Assembly (NCBI GenBank): GCA_003001975.1 | Contig: PVUG01000003.1 | Span: forward strand, 186,001-250,000 | Direction: 5' to 3' | Length of the DNA: 64,000 bases | Origin: Martelella mediterranea | GTDB lineage: Bacteria > Pseudomonadota > Alphaproteobacteria > Rhizobiales > Rhizobiaceae | Part shown: one piece after another, positions 25,221-33,293 of the stretch | Layout of the letters: each line of letters starts with the position of its first letter | Numbering within the stretch: the first letter of the stretch is position 1 | Translations under genes and position numbers: made by a program | Notes under the pieces: model-generated | What the model saw: only the letters and a program-made list of their open reading frames with translations | Databases searched by the model: none | What the model was told of the DNA's origin: nothing

Positions 25221-26351
25221 TCAGTTCACGCCGTAAGTATTGACGTCGACCTTGTCGAAGATCTGCTCATCGAGCAATTGGGTCACCTGATCGACATTGT
25301 TGCGGTCGATCCCGGCAAGCAGCTTTTTCCACTTTTCCATCGACGCCTGCATTTCGTCGATCAGCTCGGTCGGATCGGAAATACCGCGCTTGTCCATCTC
25401 CATCTGCGGCAGGTTGGCGACGAATTTCTCCTTGAAGGCGGCAAGCGCCTGTTCATCTTCCGCCGTCGGTGCGTTAAGGGCAACGCCATCCTTTTTCGAG
25501 GTTTCCCAGGCGGCATCGACCCGCTTACCGTAATCGATCATCGAGGCCGCGGTCGCGCGCGAAAGCGCATGCAGGATATCGCGCCGCTCCTCCGGGCTAC
25601 GGTCCTGCCAGAACCCCTGGTTGACATAATAGCCGCCATTGGCATTGGAGCCGAGCGGCAGCTGGTAGACCGATTTCGCGACCTCGGACAGTTTGAAGAA
25701 CTCGGTCAGGAACAGCGGATCGCCGAGCGCGCAATCGAGCGAACCGCGCTGGATACCGGTATAGATCTCGGTTCCCGGAACGCTGACCGGCACGCCGCCA
25801 TATTCTCCGATGAAGTCAATCTGAGCCGACGAGCTGGTGCGCACCTTCTTGCCATCCAGCCCCGACATATCCTTCAGGTCAAACCCGCAAATCGGATAAT
25901 AGATGCCAATCGAAAAGCTGGTCACGAAGACGATGCCCTTCTTCTTGGCCAGTTCTTCCTGCATTTGCTTGTTGAAGAACGTCACCTCAGTCTTGGCAAA
26001 GGCCAAAGCAAGCTGATCATCGGCCAGAAACGACATGTCGGATGCGACCGCATCGACCGGAAGGTCCGACGGGATATAGGCAGCCGTGATATTGGCAAGC
26101 TGGGCCACGCCCGATGAAATACCCTGCAGCGAACCATCGGCCGGGAACAGAACACCGCCCGGAAAGACCTCGAATTCAACCGAGCCGTCGCTGTATTCCT
26201 TCACCAGATTGGCAAAATCCGTCAGGAACCGGTCATTCATGGAGCCTGAGGCATTCCAGGTCGCAGCCCGGAAGGTCTCGGCGGAAGCCGGCACAGCCCC
26301 AAGGCCGATCCCGGCGGCAACACAGGTTGCCAGTAAGGATTTCAATTTCAT
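25221..26351 (-). CDS. dctP: TRAP transporter solute-binding protein (DctP family)
   Basis: Periplasmic binding protein of 376 residues that hands an organic acid to the DctQ/DctM membrane pair. It has a Sec signal peptide (about residues 1-24, ending ASA) and typical DctP landmarks: the LDGKKVRTSSS segment, whose arginine normally binds the substrate carboxylate, and the region PVSVPGTEIYTGIQRGSLDCALGD. The ligand is therefore a carboxylate, possibly the same acid the cluster activates with CoA. A GAGGAGGAG ribosome site precedes the ATG at 26351. Confidence 0.92.
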   Translation of the reverse strand: MKLKSLLATCVAAGIGLGAVPASAETFRAATWNASGSMNDRFLTDFANLVKEYSDGSVEFEVFPGGVLFPADGSLQGISSGVAQLANITAAYIPSDLPVDAVASDMSFLADDQLALAFAKTEVTFFNKQMQEELAKKKGIVFVTSFSIGIYYPICGFDLKDMSGLDGKKVRTSSSAQIDFIGEYGGVPVSVPGTEIYTGIQRGSLDCALGDPLFLTEFFKLSEVAKSVYQLPLGSNANGGYYVNQGFWQDRSPEERRDILHALSRATAASMIDYGKRVDAAWETSKKDGVALNAPTAEDEQALAAFKEKFVANLPQMEMDKRGISDPTELIDEMQASMEKWKKLLAGIDRNNVDQVTQLLDEQIFDKVDVNTYGVN

Positions 26352-26396
26352 TTCGTTCTCCTCCTCTTGAACGAAGTTAACCGTTACGCATGCACG

Positions 26397-27704
26397 TCAC
26401 TTCATGATTCCCGGCAGCAAAAGCGTGATTGCCGGGAACAGGATCAGCAGCGTGAGGGTGACGATGTCCGTCAGGATGAACCATGCGGCGCCCTTGAAGA
26501 CTTCGGCCAGCGAGATGCTGGACCCCAATGCACTGCGGATAACATAAACATTGAGCCCGACCGGCGGCGTGATCATGCCGATCTCGAGCAGTTTGATGAC
26601 GATGATGCCGAACCAGATCATGTCGACGCCAAGGCCTGAGAGAATGGGCTGCACGATCGGGATCGTCAGAAGCATGATCGATACACTGTCGACGAACATG
26701 CCGAGGATCACGTAAAGCACCGCAATCGCAACGATGATCGCAATCGGCGAGTTGACATGCGCCAGCATGATGCCCGACAGAACGTTCGGCAGCGAGGACA
26801 GGCCGAGAAACACCGCGAACATCGTCGCACCGACGGCAATGATGAAAATCGTCGCGGTGCCTTCCGCCGTCTCGTAAAGCGCGCGCCAGAACATTTTCCG
26901 GCTGAATGTTCCGCGCAAAAGGGCAATGGCAGCGGCCAGACAGGCGCCGATCGCGCCGGCCTCAGTCGGCGAGAAAACCCCGATGAAAATGCCGCCGAGA
27001 ACACCGAGAATGAGGGTCGGCAGCGGCCAGATATCGTGAAAGGCGGCCCATTTTTCCGCCCGCGTATGGTTACCCTCACGCACAGGCGCCAGCGTCGGAT
27101 CGAGCCAGCAGCGCAAGGTGATCATGAAGATATAGGCGACCGCAGACAAAAGGCCGGGCAGCAGGCCGCCAACGAACAGCCCGCCGATCGAGGTATCGGT
27201 GAAAATGCCGTAGACAATCAGAAGGATGCTCGGCGGGATCAGCGAGCCGAGCGTTCCGGCGGCAGCGACCGAGCCGGTTGCCAGCGACTGCTTGTAATTC
27301 GCCTTCATCATCTCCGGCACGGCAATGCGCGAAAAGGCGGCGGCTGTGGCAACACTGGAGCCCGATGCCGAGGCAAACAGCGCCGATGCCACCACCGTGG
27401 CCGATGCCAGCCCGCCCGGCACGCGCCCGACAAAAATGCGGGCGCTTTCAAAAAGCCCCTTCGTCAGCCCGGCCTGCGCGGCGATGTAGCCCATCAACAG
27501 GAACATCGGCACGGCCGAAAGGCTCCACTGCGCAATGAAATTCGACGGGATCGCCGCCAGAATGCCCCATGCCGCGCCGATACTGGTGATCGCGGCAATG
27601 CCGAAAAATGCGACGATGCCAAGCGCGACGCCGACCTGCACGCGCAGACCGATCAGCCCGAGCGCTGCGACGACACCGATAATACCAATCGTTACTCTAT
27701 CCAT
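26397..27704 (-). CDS. dctM: TRAP transporter large permease (DctM family)
   Basis: Inner-membrane permease of 435 residues with about 12 hydrophobic segments. Family motifs include PGGLASATVVASALFASASGSSVATAA and the Pro-rich re-entrant region GSLIPPSILLIVYG. With DctQ and DctP it imports an organic acid using the sodium or proton gradient. The start codon overlaps the dctQ stop (TGATG), so expression is coupled. Confidence 0.93.
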   Translation of the reverse strand: MDRVTIGIIGVVAALGLIGLRVQVGVALGIVAFFGIAAITSIGAAWGILAAIPSNFIAQWSLSAVPMFLLMGYIAAQAGLTKGLFESARIFVGRVPGGLASATVVASALFASASGSSVATAAAFSRIAVPEMMKANYKQSLATGSVAAAGTLGSLIPPSILLIVYGIFTDTSIGGLFVGGLLPGLLSAVAYIFMITLRCWLDPTLAPVREGNHTRAEKWAAFHDIWPLPTLILGVLGGIFIGVFSPTEAGAIGACLAAAIALLRGTFSRKMFWRALYETAEGTATIFIIAVGATMFAVFLGLSSLPNVLSGIMLAHVNSPIAIIVAIAVLYVILGMFVDSVSIMLLTIPIVQPILSGLGVDMIWFGIIVIKLLEIGMITPPVGLNVYVIRSALGSSISLAEVFKGAAWFILTDIVTLTLLILFPAITLLLPGIMK

Positions 27705-28255
27705 CAGGACATATCCTGCGCAGGGTGATACTCATCGGCGGTCGGCTGGAAATTGACGACCTGTTCCCAGTCGCTCAAAAGACAGGTCTGGAAAATGCGC
27801 AGCAGGCTGACCGCCGACACAAGCCACAGCCCCAGAGGCAGGAAGAATGTGCCGGGCCAGATAAAGATTTTCGCCTGACCGTCGAGAAATTCGAGTTTCT
27901 GGAAGGAATCGACCGCATCCAGCGAGGACTGGTAGGCGAGCATTCCGAAAAAGGCCAATTGTCCGAGATAGGCAAAAATGACCGTTGAACGCCGCAGCCG
28001 GCGACCGAACATGTTGTAGAAAAGGTCGACCGAAATGCCGCTGTTGCGCAGTTCGGCAAAAGGCAGCGGCAAAAACACGACCGCCAGCATGTAATAACGC
28101 GCGACGATTTCGGCCGTCCCGGGGATCGGCCTGTTGAAAAAGTATTTTCCGATCACATCCGCCGTGACCTGCAGCGCCATCGCCACCAGGCAGAAGGCCG
28201 CCAGCCACATCAAAGCCAGCGCCATACGGCCCAGCAGTCTTTCAATCAGGGACAC
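27704..28255 (-). CDS. dctQ: TRAP transporter small permease (DctQ family)
   Basis: A 183-residue membrane protein with four hydrophobic segments, the standard size and topology of DctQ. It probably starts at a GTG (28255), 5 bases after GGAGG. It is the first gene of the TRAP group, with its own sigma-54 site at 28337-28353 in the 150-base gap after the CMD-family gene. Confidence 0.88.
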   Translation of the reverse strand: MSLIERLLGRMALALMWLAAFCLVAMALQVTADVIGKYFFNRPIPGTAEIVARYYMLAVVFLPLPFAELRNSGISVDLFYNMFGRRLRRSTVIFAYLGQLAFFGMLAYQSSLDAVDSFQKLEFLDGQAKIFIWPGTFFLPLGLWLVSAVSLLRIFQTCLLSDWEQVVNFQPTADEYHPAQDMS

Positions 28256-28336
28256 GCGCTCCTCCCGTGTTCATGTATCCGTCCGTCCAGCCCCGGCGCC
28301 TCCCGACCGCGGCCTTGAACAAGATTGCTGTCTGCT

Positions 28337-28353
28337 CGCAAACATCGTGCCAA
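28337..28353 (-). promoter_or_regulatory. Sigma-54 promoter (P10) of the TRAP transporter operon
   Basis: The minus strand reads TTGGCACGATGTTTGCG, a perfect -24/-12 element. The start would be near 28326, about 71 bases before dctQ. Confidence 0.85.
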
Positions 28354-28405
28354 TGACAGAACCGACGCCGCAGTGACAACTGCACTTCGCGCCGAAAGAC
28401 GGATT

Positions 28406-28741
28406 TCACGGCTCTTGCGACACATTGTCCGCAGCTTCAAACACCGGCATGGCGGCCTTGGCCGCATTCACCCCGGCGGGCCAGCCCGCATAGAAAGCCA
28501 GTTGCACGACCATGCCGCGCAATTCGTCCGCGCTCACGCCGTTTTTCACGGCCACGCCGCAATGGTGCTTCAGCTCCTCATTGCGACCGAGCGCGGCAAG
28601 AACGGCGCAGGTCACAAGCGAGCGGTCGCGGGGGCTGAGCTCCGGCTGTTTCCATACGTCGTTGTAAAGAACGTCGTCGCGTAACCGCCCGAACTGCGGA
28701 ACCGCCTCATAGATCGAATATTCACGCTTTTGGTCGCTCAC
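28406..28741 (-). CDS. Carboxymuconolactone decarboxylase (CMD) family protein
   Basis: Small helical protein of 111 residues. It has the CMD-family helix pair SPRDRSLVTCAVLAALG ... LKHHCGVAVKNGVSADEL and the ending VVQLAFYAGWPAGVNA, closest to 4-carboxymuconolactone decarboxylase-like proteins. It starts at a GTG (28741) with AGGAGG, 27 bases from the start predicted for the sigma-54 site at 28779. A paralogue at 32106 shares most of the core (DVWEDPGLSKRDRSLATC). The reaction is unknown; decarboxylation or lactone chemistry on a ring-cleavage product is possible. Confidence 0.87.
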   Translation of the reverse strand: MSDQKREYSIYEAVPQFGRLRDDVLYNDVWKQPELSPRDRSLVTCAVLAALGRNEELKHHCGVAVKNGVSADELRGMVVQLAFYAGWPAGVNAAKAAMPVFEAADNVSQEP

Positions 28742-28778
28742 GTCTTTCTCCTCCTGTCGTCTCTCCTGAGCCGGGCCG

Positions 28779-28795
28779 TGCAAGACAGGTGCCAG
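28779..28795 (-). promoter_or_regulatory. Sigma-54 promoter (P5) of the CMD-family gene
   Basis: The minus strand reads CTGGCACCTGTCTTGCA with exact -24/-12 spacing. It is divergent from P6, 148 bases away. The start would be near 28768. Confidence 0.82.
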
Positions 28796-28943
28796 ACGGC
28801 GCAGCCCCGGCATCAGACAGCGACAGGGCCGCCACCCGAAACGGCCGGCGGAAAACTGGCGTCTTCGACGACACTGTGTTGGCAGCCCGGTCATTTCCCC
28901 GATGACACCGGCTGATCATGTGCTACCACCGGCAGGGGGAGGA

Positions 28944-28960
28944 CTGGCATGACGATTGCG
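28944..28960 (+). promoter_or_regulatory. Sigma-54 promoter (P6) of the acyl-CoA synthetase gene
   Basis: The plus strand reads CTGGCATGACGATTGCG with exact spacing. The start would be near 28971, about 84 bases before the ATG at 29055. The region shared with P5 contains ACACTGTGT and other TGTC/GACA half-sites that could bind the activator. Confidence 0.78.
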
Positions 28961-29054
28961 AAAAGTCTGCAATCAGCAAGCAAGACAACCGGGCACGGCG
29001 CCTTGCGCCGCGCGTCCGCAGCCGTGCCAGAGACCAGGTGAGGACTTCGAAAGC

Positions 29055-31181
29055 ATGAATATTCAGACAGGGTCCGGCCCGATGACCGATGTTTCGGCGC
29101 TGGACAGAATTTTCCGTCCGCAAAGCATCGCCATTGTCGGCGCCTCTCCCAAACCCGGCCCCCGCAACCGGCTCGTCACCAATCTGATGAAGCATGGCTT
29201 TGAAGGCCGCATCTACCCGGTGACGCCCAGCAGCGACGCGGTGGAAGGGCACAAGGCCTACAAGACGGTCGGCGATCTGCCGGAAGTCCCCGATGTGGCC
29301 CTGATCATCACGCCGGCCGAAACGGTGCCCGGCATCATCGCGGAATGCGGGCAGAAGGGCATTACAGGCGCGATCGTCTACAGTGCCGGTTTCGAGGAGA
29401 TCGAGACGGGAAAAGACAATGCCCGCCGTCTGAAGGAGGCCGCGCGCAAATACGGCGTTCATGTGCTCGGGCCGAACGGACAGGGCATCTGGGCGGTGAA
29501 GGCCAGAACGGTGATGAGCTTCGGCGCTGCGGCCTACGAACTGGAAGACCTGACCCATTCCAACATTGCCGTCATCAGCCAGAGCGGCGCACTGGCCGGC
29601 GCCATCGGCAACTATCTGCAGCGCAACAGGTTGGGCTGCTCCTATATCGTCAGCGTCGGCAACGAAACCTGCATGGATGCGCTCGATGCGCTCGCCTGGG
29701 TGATCGAACAGGACGATGTGAGGGTTGTGGCACTCTATCTCGAAGGGCTGGACGATGCCGCAAGATTGCTGCCGCTGGCAGCAAGGGCGCGGGCGTGCGG
29801 CATTCAACTGGTCGCGCTGAAGACCGGCCGCTCCGCTTTCGGCCAGGAAGCGACGGCCTCCCACACCGGCAAGATCGCCTCGCCGCACGCCATCTATCAG
29901 GACGTGCTCGATCAGGCCGGCATCATCATGGTCGACAGTCTCGGCGAGGCCATGGCCGCCGTCGAGGCGCTCTCCTTCCTGCCGGACCCACGCGTTTCCG
30001 ACGATCCGAAATCCGGTATCTCCGTGGTCAGCCTGTCCGGCGGCGCCGGCGCGCTTCTGGCCGACCACAGCGACGAGCGCGGCCTGCCGATGGCGACCTT
30101 CTCCGATGCCGCCGCCGCCCGCATGGAGGAAACCCTTCCCGAATTCGCCCGCAAGGCCAATCCGGTCGACCTCACCGGCCAGATCCGCGCCTATCCCAAC
30201 CTGTTCCGCGACACGCTCGCCATCCTTAACGACGACCCGCGCACCGAGGCGACCGTGCTGCAGTTCTCATCGAGCGGCAAACGCGATCTTGTCAATCATG
30301 CCGAGGATTTCAGAAATGCCGCCAGACAGGGCGGCCTGCCGATGATCATCACCACGGCGGTCGAGACCGTCGATCCCGAGATCCGGCAGGCATATCGGGA
30401 GGCCGGGATCCTGATTTCCGACGATCCGTCGAACACGATGCGGGCGTTGAAATGGCTCTATGACCGCAGGCGCTTCGCCGACATAAACATCGCCCCACCG
30501 CCATCGAACCTGACGACCCTGTCTCCGCCGAAGACATGGGAGGAGATGATGGTCTTTCTTGAAGACAGCGCCGTTCCCCCTGCGAAATGGCGCATCCTGG
30601 GACCGAACGACAAGGCAGCGGACACCTGCGCCGACCTTACCTGGCCGCTGGTGGTCAAGGTTCTGCCCGACGCGGCCGAGCACAAGACCGAACTTGGCCT
30701 GGTGAAGATCGGCGTGCGCACGCCCGAGGACGTCGATGCCCATGCCAGCGCCTTCCGAAAGACGCTGGACGAGCCGGATATGGGCGTTCTGGTGCAGGAA
30801 ATGGTGACCGACGGGGTCGAAGTTGTTCTGTCTTCGCTGCGCGGCACCGATTTCGGGCCCGTGCTGTCCATCGGCTCGGGCGGCGTTGCCATCGAGCTTT
30901 ACCGCGATGTCACCTATCTCGCCCTGCCGGTCACGCCGGAACAGGTCGAGGCCGCTCTCAAGAAGCTGAAACTCTGGACGGTTCTGCAAGGCTTCCGCGG
31001 CGCGCCGAAGACCGATATCGATGCGCTGATCAAGGCTGCCGTTGCGTTCGGCGACATGGTCTTGAGAACGCCGGATCTGGCCGAAGCCGAGATCAACCCG
31101 GTCTTCGTCCGTCCCGAAGGCAAGGGACTGGCAGCCGTGGATTTTCTGGGAACAATCTCTGAAAAGAACGGATCTGAATAA
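29055..31181 (+). CDS. ADP-forming acyl-CoA synthetase (CoA-binding plus ATP-grasp fusion)
   Basis: Single-chain acyl-CoA synthetase of the NDP-forming type, 708 residues. It starts with a CoA-binding Rossmann domain (FRPQSIAIVGASPKPG), continues with a succinyl-CoA ligase-like domain carrying the phosphohistidine in ATASHTGKIAS, and ends with an ATP-grasp domain (about 490-708). Enzymes of this kind activate acetate, aryl or branched acids (for example feruloyl-CoA synthetases). It gives the locus a second activation enzyme besides the AMP-forming ligase. The ATG at 29055 is chosen; 29082 is an alternative. It is driven by P6 and ends in a shared hairpin terminator. Confidence 0.9.
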   Translation: MNIQTGSGPMTDVSALDRIFRPQSIAIVGASPKPGPRNRLVTNLMKHGFEGRIYPVTPSSDAVEGHKAYKTVGDLPEVPDVALIITPAETVPGIIAECGQKGITGAIVYSAGFEEIETGKDNARRLKEAARKYGVHVLGPNGQGIWAVKARTVMSFGAAAYELEDLTHSNIAVISQSGALAGAIGNYLQRNRLGCSYIVSVGNETCMDALDALAWVIEQDDVRVVALYLEGLDDAARLLPLAARARACGIQLVALKTGRSAFGQEATASHTGKIASPHAIYQDVLDQAGIIMVDSLGEAMAAVEALSFLPDPRVSDDPKSGISVVSLSGGAGALLADHSDERGLPMATFSDAAAARMEETLPEFARKANPVDLTGQIRAYPNLFRDTLAILNDDPRTEATVLQFSSSGKRDLVNHAEDFRNAARQGGLPMIITTAVETVDPEIRQAYREAGILISDDPSNTMRALKWLYDRRRFADINIAPPPSNLTTLSPPKTWEEMMVFLEDSAVPPAKWRILGPNDKAADTCADLTWPLVVKVLPDAAEHKTELGLVKIGVRTPEDVDAHASAFRKTLDEPDMGVLVQEMVTDGVEVVLSSLRGTDFGPVLSIGSGGVAIELYRDVTYLALPVTPEQVEAALKKLKLWTVLQGFRGAPKTDIDALIKAAVAFGDMVLRTPDLAEAEINPVFVRPEGKGLAAVDFLGTISEKNGSE

Positions 31182-31186
31182 ACGGA

Positions 31187-31218
31187 TCAGGGGCGCGGAC
31201 GTCCACCCGCGCCTCTGA
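31187..31218. terminator. Bidirectional hairpin terminator
   Basis: Arms 31187-31198 (TCAGGGGCGCGG) and 31207-31218 pair over 12 positions with one G-U, around an 8-base loop. It lies between two convergent genes. Confidence 0.75.
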
Positions 31219-31221
31219 AAA

Positions 31222-32109
31222 CTACGTTTGTGGCGGAAAACCGGTTTTGGCCTGCGCAGCGATGACATCGGCGATGTCGTCGATTTTTGCGTCCGGGCCG
31301 AGCAGGTTGGCGGAAAGCTGAAGCAGGCCGCGCGCAAGCTGTCCCGACTGCATCGGCGCGCCGCTGTCAATGGCAAGCTGCGTCGCCAGATTGAGGTCCT
31401 TCAGCATCAGCGCCATCGCGAAATCCGCGCGCGGCAATCCTTCTGAGAGGACCGGCAACAGGTTTTCCGACGCTTTCGAGCGTGCACCGCCGGCGTTCAG
31501 CACCGTGGTCATGGTTTCCATATCGATGCCGTTTTTGAGGCCGACGGCAACGCCTTCCAGAAGTGCGATGCGGTTGCAGGTGCTGATGGTGTTGTTGATG
31601 AGCTTGAGAACCTGCCCGCTGCCGATGGGCCCGCAATATGTATGGTTCGGGCTGATCTGATCGAAAACCGGTACGGCTTTTTCATAATCGCCCGTTTCTC
31701 CGCCGACCATGACGGCAATGGTTCCCGCTTCCGCGCCCTTGGCGCCGCCGGAGACCGGCGCATCCAGCATGGCGATGCCGCGCTTTGCCAGTTCCGCCGC
31801 CATCGCCCGCGTCTCGGCCGGATCACCGCTGGTTTGGTCGATGATCATCTTGCCCGGTTCAAGCCCTTCGATGAGGCCGCCATTGTCGAAAATCACGCTC
31901 CGCACATTGGCCGAGCGCGGCAGGCAGAGCATGACGATATCGCATTCCCGCGCCAGCTCCGCCGGTCCTGACGACGGCGTCGCGCCGCGCTTTTCGAGGT
32001 CCGCCATTAGGTCCATGTTGAGGTCGCAGACGGTGAGCGGCCGCGAAACCAGAAGCCTGCGCGCCAGCGCGCCGCCCATGGCGCCGAGGCCGATATATCC
32101 GACCTTCAT
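31222..32109 (-). CDS. 3-hydroxyisobutyrate dehydrogenase-like oxidoreductase
   Basis: Beta-hydroxyacid dehydrogenase of the usual length (295 residues). It has the NAD(P)-binding GYIGLGAMGGALARR, the substrate loop LDAPVSGGAKGAEAGT and the catalytic lysine in GQVLKLINNTIS. It is clearly paralogous to the longer enzyme at 8214 (shared CLPRSANV, IDQTSG, ALMLKDLN). Its start overlaps the CMD-family stop (ATGA). A branched beta-hydroxy acid from the pathway is a likely substrate. Confidence 0.9.
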   Translation of the reverse strand: MKVGYIGLGAMGGALARRLLVSRPLTVCDLNMDLMADLEKRGATPSSGPAELARECDIVMLCLPRSANVRSVIFDNGGLIEGLEPGKMIIDQTSGDPAETRAMAAELAKRGIAMLDAPVSGGAKGAEAGTIAVMVGGETGDYEKAVPVFDQISPNHTYCGPIGSGQVLKLINNTISTCNRIALLEGVAVGLKNGIDMETMTTVLNAGGARSKASENLLPVLSEGLPRADFAMALMLKDLNLATQLAIDSGAPMQSGQLARGLLQLSANLLGPDAKIDDIADVIAAQAKTGFPPQT

Positions 32110-32432
32110 GCCTCTGATCCCGCGTCGTCTTCGAAGACATCGACGGCGACCCGTCCGGCATTCATCGCAGACGGCCAGCCCGCGTAAAAGGCGACATGGG
32201 TGATCAGCGATTTCAGCTCGGTTTCGGTGACGCCATTGTCCAGCGCCCGGCGCATATGATGGTCCAGCTCGGACGTGCGGTACATCGCCGCCAGGATCGC
32301 GCAGGTGGCAAGGCTGCGGTCGCGTTTGGAAAGGCCGGGGTCTTCCCATACGTCGCCAAACAACACATCCTTGCTCAGCGTTTCGAGATGCGGAAGAATA
32401 TCGAATGGCTGTTTCTTCGGCGTATCGCTCAT
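32106..32432 (-). CDS. Carboxymuconolactone decarboxylase (CMD) family protein
   Basis: A 108-residue paralogue of the protein at 28406; both share DVW, the P-x-LS-x-RDRSL core, the following TCA segment and AFYAGWP. The family cysteine is in SLATCAILAAM. It is translationally coupled to the 3-hydroxyisobutyrate dehydrogenase-like gene. A decarboxylase or related role in the pathway is inferred. Confidence 0.87.
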   Translation of the reverse strand: MSDTPKKQPFDILPHLETLSKDVLFGDVWEDPGLSKRDRSLATCAILAAMYRTSELDHHMRRALDNGVTETELKSLITHVAFYAGWPSAMNAGRVAVDVFEDDAGSEA

Positions 32433-32453
32433 GGGGCTCTCCTCCCTGAATTT

Positions 32454-33293
32454 CTATTTCTCGCCATCCGCCGATGGCAGGCCGTCATTGAAGGGTGCTG
32501 CGGCAGCGGCCCCCATCGGGTCTGAGGGGCGTTTTTCCATCAGCGCCTGAAGCCCTTCCTGAAACTCGACCGAACTCATCGCCAGAACCTGTCCGAAGCC
32601 CTCATAGGCCATCAGTTCATCAACGCTGCTTTCGAAGGATTTCAGCAGCAATTGCTTGGCAAGCCCCATGACCTCGGCGGGCCCGGCGGCCAGTTGTTCA
32701 GCCAGCGCCATGCCCTCGGCATCGACGTCATCATCCGGTACCACCTTCAGCGCCAGACCGTTGTCGACGATCTCATCGGCATTCCAGGTGCCGTTGGTGA
32801 AGATGAAATTACGGGTGCGCGCCAGCCCGATCGTGCGCGGCAGCGTATAAAGCGTCAGACAATCCGGCACCGCGCCAAGACGGAAAAACCCGGCGCCGAA
32901 TTTCGCGCTCTCGCCGACGACGATCAGATCGGCCATCAGCGCCAGTCCCATGCCGCCGCCTATCGCCATGCCGCGCACGCCGCAGACCACCGGGCGGTTC
33001 AGCTGCAACAGCGGCGGAAACAGTTTCGCCGCATGCTGGAAACGGCGATGCACCGGCCATGGCTCTGACGCTTCGGTGAGCATGCGCAGGTCACCGCCGG
33101 AACAGAAGGTCTTGCCCTTCGCCGTCAGATAGACCGCGCGCACGGTGTGGTCATCCTCGATTTCGCGCACGATATCGCGCAGGGAAAACCGCATTTCGCG
33201 GGTCAGCGAATTGCGCGCCTTTTCATTGTTGAGACGGATGATCAGCACCGCGCCCCGACGCTCGGTTTCGACATGCGGCCAGGATTTTATCAT
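32454..33293 (-). CDS. Enoyl-CoA hydratase/isomerase family protein
   Basis: Crotonase-fold protein of 279 residues. The oxyanion-hole segments KTFCSGGDLRML and GMAIGGGMGLALMAD are present. The first catalytic Glu of hydratases is Gly here, and the second position lies in FRLGAVPDCLTLY with an Asp. This pattern is closer to enoyl-CoA isomerases (PaaG-like) than to hydratases. It carries an Ala-rich tail. Its ATG overlaps the stop of the 2,4-dienoyl-CoA reductase-like gene by 4 bases, and such an isomerase would work together with that reductase. Confidence 0.87.
   Translation of the reverse strand: MIKSWPHVETERRGAVLIIRLNNEKARNSLTREMRFSLRDIVREIEDDHTVRAVYLTAKGKTFCSGGDLRMLTEASEPWPVHRRFQHAAKLFPPLLQLNRPVVCGVRGMAIGGGMGLALMADLIVVGESAKFGAGFFRLGAVPDCLTLYTLPRTIGLARTRNFIFTNGTWNADEIVDNGLALKVVPDDDVDAEGMALAEQLAAGPAEVMGLAKQLLLKSFESSVDELMAYEGFGQVLAMSSVEFQEGLQALMEKRPSDPMGAAAAAPFNDGLPSADGEK

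Noticed and set aside
28949-29041. 30-codon frame with a good GGGGGAGG site overlapping P6
   Set aside because: The sigma-54 transcript from P6 would start near 28971, after this ATG, so the frame would not be translated from it. The peptide has no recognisable feature.
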